The notes beneath the pieces were generated by a model. The model did no database searches and was not told where the DNA came from. It worked only from the letters and a program-made list of their open reading frames with translations. A DNA stretch of 64,000 nt from Phreatobacter stygius (GTDB taxonomy: Bacteria; Pseudomonadota; Alphaproteobacteria; Rhizobiales; Phreatobacteraceae): contig NZ_CP039690.1 of the NCBI RefSeq assembly GCF_005144885.1, positions 1,935,001 to 1,999,000 of the forward strand. The letters are read 5' to 3'. Positions 39,760-50,593 of the stretch are shown here, piece after piece. The stretch's first letter is position 1; each line of letters opens with the position of its first letter. The position numbers and the translations under genes are program-made.

Positions 39760-41841
39760 GTGGATCCGATCGCCCTCGTTGCCGGCATCGCAGCGGCTTT
39801 CGCCGTCGCAGCCATGGCGGGCCTTGCCAGGCTCGTCCATGTCCGCGGCGCGTTGCTGCGCAAGACCGCCGCGCTCGAGGAGACGGTGGAGGGCCTGACC
39901 GACCGCGTCTTCGAGCTCGCCGAAAGCGAGGAACGGCATCGCGACCTGGTCGACGCCCAGGGCGACCTGATCGTCCGCCGCGACCGCCAGGGCATCATCA
40001 CCTTCGCCAACCAGTCCTATGCCGCACTGGTCGGCGAGCCGCCCGACGGCCTGGTCGGCCGGACCACCGGTCATCACGTCATCGCGGTCACCGCTGAACG
40101 CCACGAGCTGGACGGGTCGCACAGCGCCGACGAACGGATCGCGACCGCCGAGGGCGAGCGCTGGATCGCCTGGCGCCACCATCCGGTGCGCGGCAGCGAC
40201 GGACGGCTGGACGAGATCCAGTCGGCCGGCCGCGACATCACCGAACGCAAGGCGACCGAGGCCGAGCTCGCCGAATCGCGGGCGCGCGCCGAGAGCGCCA
40301 GCAGCGCCAAATCGCGCTTCCTCGCGACCGTCAGCCATGAGATCCGCACGCCGTTGAACGGCATCATGGGCATGGCGGCGCTGCTCATCGATACCCGGCT
40401 GACGCCGGAGCAGAAGACTTATGCCGAGGCGGTGAAATCGTCAGGCGAGGCGCTGCTGTCGCTGATCGACGAAATTCTCGACTTTTCCAAGATCGAAGCC
40501 GGACGTCTCGATCTCGACATCGCGCCGTTCGAGCTGGCGGCCCTGGTCGAGGGCGTCGCCGAATTGCTCGGGCCCCGCGCCCATGGCAAGCAGCTCGATC
40601 TCGCCACCGCGGTGGCGCCCGATGTGCCGCAGCGCCTGATGGGCGACGCCACCCGGCTGCGCCAGGTTCTGCTCAATCTTGCCGGCAATGCGGTCAAATT
40701 CACCGAGGCCGGCGGCGTCGCCATTGCCGCCACCCGCGAGGCCGGCCAGCTGGTCGTCGCGATCAGCGACACCGGGCCTGGCATCGCGCCTGACGATGTC
40801 GAACGCATTTTCGACGAGTTCGAACAGGGCGAGGCGACGTTCGCGCGCCGCCATGCCGGCACCGGGCTTGGCCTCGCCATCTCCAGGCGTCTGGTTGCGC
40901 GCATGGGCGGAACACTCGGTGTCGACACCGTGCTTGGCCGGGGTTCGGTGTTCACGCTGCGCCTGCCCTTGGCACCGGCCGAGGAACAGCCGGCCCCGCT
41001 TGGCCGGCTCGACGGATTGACGGTGCTGCTGGTCTCGCCGTCGGCGGTCGAGCCGGAGATCCTGTCACGCCGCCTGAAGGCCCGTGGCGCCGAGGTCCTG
41101 CGCGCCGAGGCGGTGGCCGCAATTCCCGCGGATCGACACTTCGACACCGCGCTCATCGATCACCGCCTGGGGGATGACGCGGTGAGCGCCACGCTGTCCG
41201 CACTCGACGGGCGCGTCGAGCGCACGGTGCTGGTGGTGACGCCCGCCGCCCGCGGTGAGATCGCCGGCTGGCGCGAAAAAGGCATTGCCGGCTGGCTGAT
41301 CTCGCCGGTGCGCGAGGCTTCGCTGGTCGTTCAGATCCCGCCGCGCCAGGCCGGCGGTGCAGCGACGGATCCGCTTGACGCGCGCGAGCAGACCCCGCCG
41401 GTCCGGACCGATCGGCCGCTCAAGGTGCTGGTCGCCGAGGACAACGAGATCAATGCCCTGCTGGTGCGCCGGCTCTTGGAAAAACTCGGCCATGAACCGG
41501 TCTGGGTGCGCGACGGCCGCGCCGCGGTCGAGGCCGCCCTCGACCCGGCGCAACCCTTCGATCTCATCCTGATGGACATGCAGATGCCCGAATGCGACGG
41601 GCTGTCCGCGGCCAAGATGATCCGTGCCCGCGAGGCCGCCGGGCGGCACCTGCCGATCATCGCACTCACTGCCAACGCCTTTGTCGAGGACCGCGCGGCG
41701 GCGATCGCCGCCGGCATGGACGCCTTCGTCACCAAGCCGCTCGACCGCGACCGGCTGGCCGAGACCCTCGCCTTCTACGGCCCGATCACCACGAAAGCCC
41801 GAAACCGCGAAGGGCGGCGGAAAGCGAAGGTGCGTCCGTGA
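39760..41841 (+). CDS. PAS-containing hybrid histidine kinase
   Basis: 693 residues from GTG 39760, which has GGAGAG about 8 nt upstream; the frame extends 5 codons farther. One N-terminal membrane segment (IALVAGIAAAFAVAAMAG), a coiled linker, a PAS domain (about 55-165, RDITERK), HisKA with the phospho-acceptor H193 (TVSHEIRTPLNG), HATPase_c (N box NLAGNAVKFTEAGG, G boxes DTGPGI and GTGLGLAISRR), a degenerate receiver-like part (about 410-530) and a C-terminal receiver (about 550-670) with D606 (LILMDMQMPECDG) and Lys in VTKPLDRDR. Phosphate would pass from H193 to D606 and on to an unseen partner. It begins 105 nt after the comM fragment, so it is the first native gene beyond the block. 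Its last 56 nt overlap the convergent HAD gene. Confidence 0.93.
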   Translation: MDPIALVAGIAAAFAVAAMAGLARLVHVRGALLRKTAALEETVEGLTDRVFELAESEERHRDLVDAQGDLIVRRDRQGIITFANQSYAALVGEPPDGLVGRTTGHHVIAVTAERHELDGSHSADERIATAEGERWIAWRHHPVRGSDGRLDEIQSAGRDITERKATEAELAESRARAESASSAKSRFLATVSHEIRTPLNGIMGMAALLIDTRLTPEQKTYAEAVKSSGEALLSLIDEILDFSKIEAGRLDLDIAPFELAALVEGVAELLGPRAHGKQLDLATAVAPDVPQRLMGDATRLRQVLLNLAGNAVKFTEAGGVAIAATREAGQLVVAISDTGPGIAPDDVERIFDEFEQGEATFARRHAGTGLGLAISRRLVARMGGTLGVDTVLGRGSVFTLRLPLAPAEEQPAPLGRLDGLTVLLVSPSAVEPEILSRRLKARGAEVLRAEAVAAIPADRHFDTALIDHRLGDDAVSATLSALDGRVERTVLVVTPAARGEIAGWREKGIAGWLISPVREASLVVQIPPRQAGGAATDPLDAREQTPPVRTDRPLKVLVAEDNEINALLVRRLLEKLGHEPVWVRDGRAAVEAALDPAQPFDLILMDMQMPECDGLSAAKMIRAREAAGRHLPIIALTANAFVEDRAAAIAAGMDAFVTKPLDRDRLAETLAFYGPITTKARNREGRRKAKVRP

Positions 41842-42397
41842 ACACCACGCCGGCCATGCCCTCGGCCTGCGCCGCCGCGACATTGCCGGGGCTGTCGTCG
41901 ATGAACACCAGGGCGGCCGGATCGAGACCGTAGCGTTCGCACAGAATGCGATAGATGCGCCGGTCCGGCTTGTTCAGCCCTTCGTCCCCCGACAGGACCA
42001 GGCCGGTAAAGGCGCCGAGAAACGGATAGTCCGGCACCGATCGGTCGAACAGTTCGCGCGAGAAATTCGAGATCCCATAGACCGGCCCCTTGGCGGCCAG
42101 CCCCTCGAAGATCGCCCGCGTGCCGGGCACTTCGCCAGGCATGCTGTCGCGGTAATTGTCGTAAAAGCCGGCCATCACATGGGCGTAGTGCGGAAACCGC
42201 GCATGCGCCTCGCCAATGGCCTCGGCGACGCTGCGACCGGCGTCCTGGCGCGCATGCCAGGCCGTGAAGTCGGTTTCCTTGATGAAGCGGTCGAGACCTG
42301 CCGCGTCAGGGAAGAACCGGGCGAGACCGCGGCGCGGTTCCCAGCGCAGCAGAACCTGTCCGATGTCGAACACCGGAATGACCGACCGAGAGACCAT
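41786..42397 (-). CDS. HAD-superfamily hydrolase (HAD-IA, YihX-like)
   Basis: 203 residues. Motif I is VFDIGQVLLRW, the DxG-type variant also seen in YihX/epoxide-hydrolase-like members; motif II ISNFS, motif III Lys in NKPDRRIY, and motif IV FIDDSPGNV are all present. Acts as a small-molecule phosphatase or dehalogenase; substrate unknown. AAGAAGG lies 12 nt before the ATG at 42397. Its 3' end overlaps the 3' end of the hybrid kinase gene by 56 nt. Confidence 0.88.
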   Translation of the reverse strand: MVSRSVIPVFDIGQVLLRWEPRRGLARFFPDAAGLDRFIKETDFTAWHARQDAGRSVAEAIGEAHARFPHYAHVMAGFYDNYRDSMPGEVPGTRAIFEGLAAKGPVYGISNFSRELFDRSVPDYPFLGAFTGLVLSGDEGLNKPDRRIYRILCERYGLDPAALVFIDDSPGNVAAAQAEGMAGVVFTDAPSLSAALRGFGLSW

Positions 42398-42515
42398 ACA
42401 ATGCTACCTTCTTTAGCCCGTGGAAGCCAATTTTCGCGTTGAATTTCACGCGCTTAACGGACTGATAAGTCAAATCTGCCGAAGATCGTGCGACATTTTC
42501 CTCTGGTTCCCGCAG

Positions 42516-45095
42516 ATGGCAGACGACGACACGCCGCATGGTCCGGATGCCTCGAGCACTGCGTCGGCGTCTTTGGCCGGCGACGCCGCGCTGTTGGCGC
42601 GCGCCTTGCACATCGCGCGGATGGGATATTGGAAATCCGACGATCCCAAGACCACCAGGTTCTGGATCTCGCCGGAACTCGCCGACATGTACCAGCTCGA
42701 GACCGATGCCGGCCTGGTGCCGATCGTCGATGTTCGCAAGGGCTATCTCGGCGATGCGCCCGGGCAGCTCGCCGCGAATTATCGGAACTGCTGGGAAACC
42801 GGCATTGCCTATGCCGTCCGGGGCGGCTTCCGGCGCTATGATGGCAGCGTCCTGGAATTCATGGTCCACGGCGAAGCCAAGCGTGACGAACAAGGCCGGG
42901 TCGTCAAGGTGTCGGGCATCGTCCGCGACATCACCGAAGAGACCCTGGCGCTGCGCAAGCTCGCCGAGAGCGAGCAGCGCCTGACCGATTTCGTCAACAC
43001 GGCATCCGACTGGTGCTGGCAGACCGACGCCGAACATCGTTTTGTCGACCTTGCCGCCGGCGCCGCATGGCCAAGCAGCATCACCATGCCGAGCGTCAAC
43101 GGCCTCACCCGGCGCAACCTGCCGATCGTGCCCGAAGACGTGCCGCTCATGGAGCAGCATTTCGCCGATCTGGCGGCGCACCGGCCGTTCCGCGACCTCG
43201 TCTATACGGTCCAGAACCCGGGCGAACCGAGCCGGACGATCCGCTCCAGCGGCAAGCCGATCTTCGACGAGAGCGGCGCCTTTCTCGGCTATCGCGGCAC
43301 GGCCAGCGACATTTCCGAATTGCGGCGTACCGAAAACCTGCTGACCCAGCGTACCGAGGCGCTGCGCGAGGCGCACCGGCTCGGCAAGATCGGCACCTGG
43401 AACTACCGGCTGCGCGCCGAGCGCGTCACCTGGGCCAATGAATGCTTCTCCTTGCTCGGGCTCGACCCGGAGACCTTCGATCCGACCCATGCCAACGTGC
43501 TCGCGCATTTCCTCGACGACGCGGCGGAGCGCATCATCGCCCTGCAGAAGCTGGTCGTGCAGACCAAGCGGACCGAGACCATCGACGTCCAGGCCCGCCG
43601 GGCCGACGACACGGTCGGCGACTTCGCGCTGACCTGCAAGGCGGAGACCGACGTCGACGGCGAGGTGCTTGGCCTGATCGGCACCATGCAGGACATTTCC
43701 GAGCGCAAGGAAGCCGAACGCCGGCTCGAGGTGCTCGCCTATCGCGACCCGCTGACCGGCCTTGCCAACCGCGCCCTGTTCAAGCGCGAACTCGCTTCGA
43801 TGATCGACGCCTGCTTTCGCAAAGGCAGCGGCGGCGCGCTCCTGCTGATCGACCTCGATCGCTTCAAGGAGGTCAATGACTCGCTCGGCCATGCGGCCGG
43901 CGACGAGCTGTTGACCCGTGTCGCCGTGCTGCTGCGCCAGGAGCTCGGTCCGAAAGCCTTCATCGCCCGGCTCGGCGGCGACGAATTCGCCGTGCTGCCC
44001 GAGCGCCTCGGCCACGATACCGATACCTGTGAGATGGCCGATCGCATCGTCAGCCGACTAACCGGCCCGATCGACCTGTCCGACGGCGAGGCTTTCATCG
44101 GCGCGACCGTCGGCATCGCCAACCTGCCCGAGGACGGCTCGACCGTCGACGAGGCAATGCGCAATGCCGACCTCGCCCTCTATATGGCCAAGGAGGCTGG
44201 CCGTGGCCGCAGCATGGTGTTCGCCCCGGCCTATGCCCAGGCCGTCGAGCAGCGGCTCGATCTCGGCCGCCATCTGCGCCACGCCATCGACGAGGGCACG
44301 CTGCACGCCCACTATCAGGCCCAGGTCGAACTGCCGAGCCGCAAGGTCGTCGGCTTCGAAGCGCTGCTGCGCTGGAGCCACCCCGAACGTGGGCCGATCT
44401 CGCCGGCCGAGTTCATCCCGATCGCCGAGAGCTCCGGACTGATCGTCGACCTTGGTCTCTGGGTTCTGCGCGAGGCCTGCAACCAGGCGCGCACCTGGAT
44501 CGACGCAGGCCTGCCGGCACGCAGCGTGGCGGTCAATGTCTCGCCGGCGCAGTTCTGGAACATGGATTTCGAGACGGCGGTCTCGGCGGTGCTGGCCGAA
44601 ACCGGACTGCCGCCACACCTGCTCTGCCTCGAACTGACCGAGAGCCTGTTCGTCGATCATACCGAGCAGCGCATCAGCCGCACGCTGACCGCGCTCTCCG
44701 CACTCGGTGTCCGGCTGGCGCTGGACGATTTCGGCACCGGCTATTCGTCGCTCGGCTATCTCACCCGCCTGCCCTTCGACCGGCTGAAGGTCGACCGGTC
44801 CTTCGTCGACGGCATTGCCACCCGGCCGGAAAAGCGCAAGCTGCTCGGCGGCATCATCGCTCTGTCCCGCGGCCTCGGCATGTCGGTGGTCGCCGAGGGC
44901 GCCGAGCGGGAATCCGAAGTGCAGGTGCTCACCGAGCTCGGCTGCGACTGTGTTCAGGGTTTTGTCTTCGCCCGTCCCGTGCCCCCCGACGCGGCGCCCT
45001 GGATCGCCGAGACGATCGAGGCATCGGTCGCTGCGCCAAGCCTCATTCCGGACAGCCAGGACGCCCATTTCGACGCCGCGCCGATCGGCGTATGA
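42516..45095 (+). CDS. PAS-GGDEF-EAL cyclic-di-GMP protein
   Basis: 859 residues from ATG 42516; a GTG at 42420 would add 32 residues and cannot be excluded, as neither has a strong ribosome-binding site. At least three PAS folds (about 20-135, 145-270 and 285-410; DITEETLAL, GTASDISEL, GTMQDISERK are their ends), GGDEF domain with an intact active site GGDEF at 487-491, and EAL domain with EAL at 615-617 (GFEALLRWSHP) and catalytic pieces ELTES and LDDFGTGYSSLGYL. Both c-di-GMP synthesis and degradation are possible. Separated from the HAD gene by 118 nt in opposite orientation. No membrane segment is visible. Confidence 0.93.
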   Translation: MADDDTPHGPDASSTASASLAGDAALLARALHIARMGYWKSDDPKTTRFWISPELADMYQLETDAGLVPIVDVRKGYLGDAPGQLAANYRNCWETGIAYAVRGGFRRYDGSVLEFMVHGEAKRDEQGRVVKVSGIVRDITEETLALRKLAESEQRLTDFVNTASDWCWQTDAEHRFVDLAAGAAWPSSITMPSVNGLTRRNLPIVPEDVPLMEQHFADLAAHRPFRDLVYTVQNPGEPSRTIRSSGKPIFDESGAFLGYRGTASDISELRRTENLLTQRTEALREAHRLGKIGTWNYRLRAERVTWANECFSLLGLDPETFDPTHANVLAHFLDDAAERIIALQKLVVQTKRTETIDVQARRADDTVGDFALTCKAETDVDGEVLGLIGTMQDISERKEAERRLEVLAYRDPLTGLANRALFKRELASMIDACFRKGSGGALLLIDLDRFKEVNDSLGHAAGDELLTRVAVLLRQELGPKAFIARLGGDEFAVLPERLGHDTDTCEMADRIVSRLTGPIDLSDGEAFIGATVGIANLPEDGSTVDEAMRNADLALYMAKEAGRGRSMVFAPAYAQAVEQRLDLGRHLRHAIDEGTLHAHYQAQVELPSRKVVGFEALLRWSHPERGPISPAEFIPIAESSGLIVDLGLWVLREACNQARTWIDAGLPARSVAVNVSPAQFWNMDFETAVSAVLAETGLPPHLLCLELTESLFVDHTEQRISRTLTALSALGVRLALDDFGTGYSSLGYLTRLPFDRLKVDRSFVDGIATRPEKRKLLGGIIALSRGLGMSVVAEGAERESEVQVLTELGCDCVQGFVFARPVPPDAAPWIAETIEASVAAPSLIPDSQDAHFDAAPIGV

Positions 45096-45128
45096 CCGCC
45101 GTGGCGCGATGTGCCGACACCCGCCGCC

Positions 45129-47414
<2,286 letters not shown>

Positions 47415-47514
47415 GGCTTTTCTTTGGGCGTTCCTGAGCGGGGACGGCGACCTTAAGGGTCCGTCAGCGCTGCGGCAACGGGTCGACCGGCGGATGGGCC
47501 GACCCGCGCCCGGT

Positions 47515-48900
47515 TCAGCGCGGAAAGCGCGCCTTGATCACCTCGAACAACGCGCGACCGGCCTGAAACTCGCCGCCGACCGGCCGGCCGGGCTTCTCCG
47601 CCGGCACCCAGGCATAGATGTCGGCATGGACCCAGCTTTTGGTCTTCTCGACGAAGCGGTCGAGATAGAGTGCGGCGGTGATCGACCCGGCGAAACCACC
47701 GGTCGCGACATTGTTGAGATCGGCGATGCGACTTTCCAGCCCCGCCGCATAGGGGCTCCACAGCGGCAGCCGCCAGAGCGGATCGGCCACCCTCTCGCCG
47801 GCGGCGACCAGGTCGGCGGCAAGCGCATCGTCATGGCTGTAGATCGGCGGCAGATCGGGACCGAGCGCCACCCGTGCGGCCCCGGTGAGCGTCGCGAAAT
47901 CGGCCATCAGCGCCGGCTCGTCCTCGTCGGCCAGCGCCAGCGCGTCGCACAGCACCAGCCGCCCTTCCGCGTCGGTATTGCCGATCTCGACGGAAAGGCC
48001 TTTGCGCGTCGGGAACACGTCGCCCGGCCGGAACGCCTGGCCGGAAATGGAGTTTTCCACCGCCGGCACCAGCAGCCTCAGCCGAACCGGAAGTCTCGCC
48101 GCCATGATCATATGGGCAAGGCCGATGGCCGCGGCGGCGCCACCCATGTCCTTCTTCATCAGCAGCATGCCCGTATCGGACTTGATATCGAGGCCGCCGG
48201 TGTCGAAGCAGACGCCCTTGCCGATCAGGGTCACCTTCGGATGATCCGGATCGCCCCAGGTGAGATCGACCAGCCTCGGGCTGCGCGCCGAAGCCATGCC
48301 GACCGCATGGATCATCGGCAGGTCGGCTTCGAGCAGATCCGGGCCGATGATCGAATAGACATCGGCGCCGTGCCGGCCGGCGAGCTCGCGGATCGCGGCC
48401 TCGAGTTCGGCGGGCCCCAGGTCATTTGCCGGCGTATTGACGAGGTCGCGCGCCAGGCTGGTCGCCTCGATCGCCTGGGTCAGCGCTTCGGCGTCGACGC
48501 CCTCGGGCACGACCAGCAGGACGTCCTTTGCCGTCGCGGTCTTGTAGCGGCCGAAGCGGTATTGCGCGGTGACGAAGGCGAAGGCCGCCCGCTCCGGATC
48601 ATCCGGCCCATCGGCGAAACGGTAGAGCCCCGCCGGCAACTGGCCCGGCAGCTTGCCGGCGAGCATCAGATCCCGATGCCGTGCATCCTCGGCCTCGACA
48701 CCGAACAGCACGGCAGCGACCGCACCGTCGGCATCCGGCAAGACGGCCACCTTGCCCGGCTTCGGCTCGAAGCCGGTGGCCGCCAGATAGGCCCTCTGCG
48801 CCGGCGACAAGCCGGCGCCGGCCGCGTCGAGCGAGACCGGGGTGACGAAGCTGATCGGAATGGCACCGGTGGTGCCGGCGGGCTTCAGGAGCGGATGCAT
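47515..48900 (-). CDS. M17 leucyl aminopeptidase family protein
   Basis: 461 residues. The catalytic half has the two-metal signature: GKGVCFDTGGLDIKSDTGM with the Lys and Asp ligands, KKDMGGAAAA, and the diagnostic NTDAEGRLVL. The N-terminal domain is divergent from E. coli PepA and looks like the shorter PepB-like alphaproteobacterial branch. It removes N-terminal amino acids from peptides in the cytoplasm. Same direction as maeB, 100 nt away. Confidence 0.92.
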   Translation of the reverse strand: MHPLLKPAGTTGAIPISFVTPVSLDAAGAGLSPAQRAYLAATGFEPKPGKVAVLPDADGAVAAVLFGVEAEDARHRDLMLAGKLPGQLPAGLYRFADGPDDPERAAFAFVTAQYRFGRYKTATAKDVLLVVPEGVDAEALTQAIEATSLARDLVNTPANDLGPAELEAAIRELAGRHGADVYSIIGPDLLEADLPMIHAVGMASARSPRLVDLTWGDPDHPKVTLIGKGVCFDTGGLDIKSDTGMLLMKKDMGGAAAAIGLAHMIMAARLPVRLRLLVPAVENSISGQAFRPGDVFPTRKGLSVEIGNTDAEGRLVLCDALALADEDEPALMADFATLTGAARVALGPDLPPIYSHDDALAADLVAAGERVADPLWRLPLWSPYAAGLESRIADLNNVATGGFAGSITAALYLDRFVEKTKSWVHADIYAWVPAEKPGRPVGGEFQAGRALFEVIKARFPR

Positions 48901-48956
48901 GGCAAACCTTGGCTGTCGAGCGAAGCCCCCACGCTAGCGCGTGTGAGAAACGCGGG

Positions 48957-49856
48957 CTAGGACCGGCAGGCCGGGGACGTCACCCCCCTTCCAGGTGGCG
49001 CGCCACCATTCGGCCGAGCGAAGCGTTCCCGGAACGTCGCCTCGATCCACTGGACCACGGCCGCGACGCTCACCGTCCGGCGCCGGTCCGGATGAACGAG
49101 CAGGAACAATTCCCGCTCGGCGGTCGCCTCCTCATCACTGGCGCGCAGGAAACGCGCATCGCCATCGCCGACAAGCTCGGGCAGCATCAGTTCGGCGCCG
49201 AGCGCGACGGCGGCTTCCGCCAGCACGTCCAGCCGTCCCGAACGGAGTGCCACCAGCGCCCGCGGCCGCAGGCGATCGAGCGCCTGCATTTCCGCGACAT
49301 GGGCCAGATCGTCGTCATAGCGCACGACCGGTCGACCCGCCGTCGCGCCGGCGCCGGCGCGATAGAGACGGAACCTGACAGCGCCGAGGCGCTTGGCGAT
49401 CGCCTGGTCGCCGACCGGCCGGGCGAGCCGGAGCGAGATATCGGCTTCGCGACGTTCGAAGCTGGCATTGCGCGTCTCGGCGACGAAATCCAGCGTGATC
49501 CGCGGGTGCGCCGCATGGAAAGCGCCGAGCGCCGGCGCCAGCACGCCGGTCAGCACGAAGCCGATGCTCGACACCCGGACGCGACCGTCGAGCTCTGCCT
49601 TGGTGTGCCTGAGCGCGGCCTCGGACTGGCGTGCGGCATCGGCCATGACGGTGAGATGGTCGATGGCTGCGGCAAGCGCCGGGGTGGCGACAAGCCGCCC
49701 GTCGATCCGGTCGAACAGGGTCACGCCAAGCTGTCGCTCGACCCGCGCCAGGCGCCGCGCGGCCGTGGTCTGGTCAACCCCCAGAACCTTGCCGGCCTGG
49801 GTCAGGGTTCCCGCATCGACGATGCGCCGCAACAGTTCGAGATCGTCCCAGGTCAT
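48957..49856 (-). CDS. LysR-family transcriptional regulator
   Basis: 299 residues from ATG 49856 (MTWDDLELLRRIVDAG, the normal LysR opening); a Met six codons upstream is the alternative. The winged helix-turn-helix (1-60; LTQAGKVLGVDQTTAARRLARVERQLG) is followed by the substrate-binding domain. It is divergent from an isochorismatase-like gene with 89 nt between them that contain two dyads. LysR proteins usually regulate the adjacent divergent gene and themselves, so it probably responds to a substrate or product of that enzyme. Confidence 0.92.
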   Translation of the reverse strand: MTWDDLELLRRIVDAGTLTQAGKVLGVDQTTAARRLARVERQLGVTLFDRIDGRLVATPALAAAIDHLTVMADAARQSEAALRHTKAELDGRVRVSSIGFVLTGVLAPALGAFHAAHPRITLDFVAETRNASFERREADISLRLARPVGDQAIAKRLGAVRFRLYRAGAGATAGRPVVRYDDDLAHVAEMQALDRLRPRALVALRSGRLDVLAEAAVALGAELMLPELVGDGDARFLRASDEEATAERELFLLVHPDRRRTVSVAAVVQWIEATFRERFARPNGGAPPGRGVTSPACRS

Positions 49857-49857
49857 C

Positions 49858-49914
49858 CTGCATTCATGCAGCATCGACAGCCAGAAATACAGATTTACCT
49901 GCGCTGTCGCAGGT
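49858..49914. promoter_or_regulatory. Two dyads in the LysR/isochorismatase intergenic region
   Basis: A first dyad CTGCAT-TC-ATGCAG at 49858-49871 begins beside the LysR start codon. A second, ACCTGCG-CTGT-CGCAGGT at 49897-49914, has perfect 7-bp arms and lies 31 nt before the hydrolase ATG at 49946. LysR regulators bind inverted repeats of this size between divergent genes. The exact T-N11-A spacing is not fully matched, so this is a candidate only. Confidence 0.5.
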
Positions 49915-49945
49915 TCTTGAATGGCCGCGCAGAGGAGATCGCATC

Positions 49946-50536
49946 ATGTCCACCCCCGCCACCCTTTTCACCCTGGCCGGCCGCACGCCGCAGCCGCCGA
50001 AGCTCGCCGGCGCGACGCTGGTCCTGGTCGACTATCAGAACGAATATCTGGAGGGGCCGATCGCCCTGCCCGAGGCACGCGCCGCCGTCGACCGCGCCGC
50101 CGACCTCTTGGCCAGGGCGCGCGCCGCCGGCAGCCGGATCATTCATGTCGCCCACAAGGGCGGCAAGGGCGGGCTGTTCGACCGCGACGACAGGCGCGGC
50201 GCCATCATCGACGCACTCGCACCCCGCGACAGCGAACTGGTGATCGAAAAGCCGAGGCCGAATTCGTTCTCGGGAACCGAGCTTGCGGCCAAGATCGGCG
50301 CGCCGGATGCGCCGCTGATCGTCATTGGCTTCATGACGCATATGTGCGTGTCATCGACGGTCAGGGCGGCGCTCGACCTCGGTTATGCCACGACGGTCGC
50401 CGGTGATGCCTGCGCCACCCGCGACCTGCCCGGTTCGGAAACCGGCGTGGTCAGCGCCAGGACGCTGCACGAGGCCGAACTGGCAGCCCTTGCCGATCGT
50501 TTCGCCGGGGTCTTCCCGGTCTCGGCCTTCGGCTAG
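49946..50536 (+). CDS. Isochorismatase-like cysteine hydrolase
   Basis: 196 residues. Shows the isochorismatase-family triad: Asp in VLVDYQNEYLEG, Lys in VIEKPRPNSF and Cys in GFMTHMCVSST. Known family members hydrolyse nicotinamide, N-carbamoylsarcosine, isochorismate or related amides; the substrate here cannot be assigned. Controlled very likely by the adjacent LysR protein. Confidence 0.9.
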   Translation: MSTPATLFTLAGRTPQPPKLAGATLVLVDYQNEYLEGPIALPEARAAVDRAADLLARARAAGSRIIHVAHKGGKGGLFDRDDRRGAIIDALAPRDSELVIEKPRPNSFSGTELAAKIGAPDAPLIVIGFMTHMCVSSTVRAALDLGYATTVAGDACATRDLPGSETGVVSARTLHEAELAALADRFAGVFPVSAFG

Positions 50537-50558
50537 AGCGGCGGCCTGCCACGATGCC

Positions 50559-50585
50559 GGCGCGAAGCGCATGCCGCTTCGCGCC
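50559..50585. terminator. Bidirectional hairpin between hydrolase and pheT
   Basis: Perfect 11-bp stem GGCGCGAAGCG / CGCTTCGCGCC with a 5-nt loop, 22 nt after the hydrolase stop and 9 nt before the pheT stop on the other strand. No T-run, so its efficiency is uncertain. Confidence 0.55.
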
Positions 50586-50593
50586 GCCTGGCC

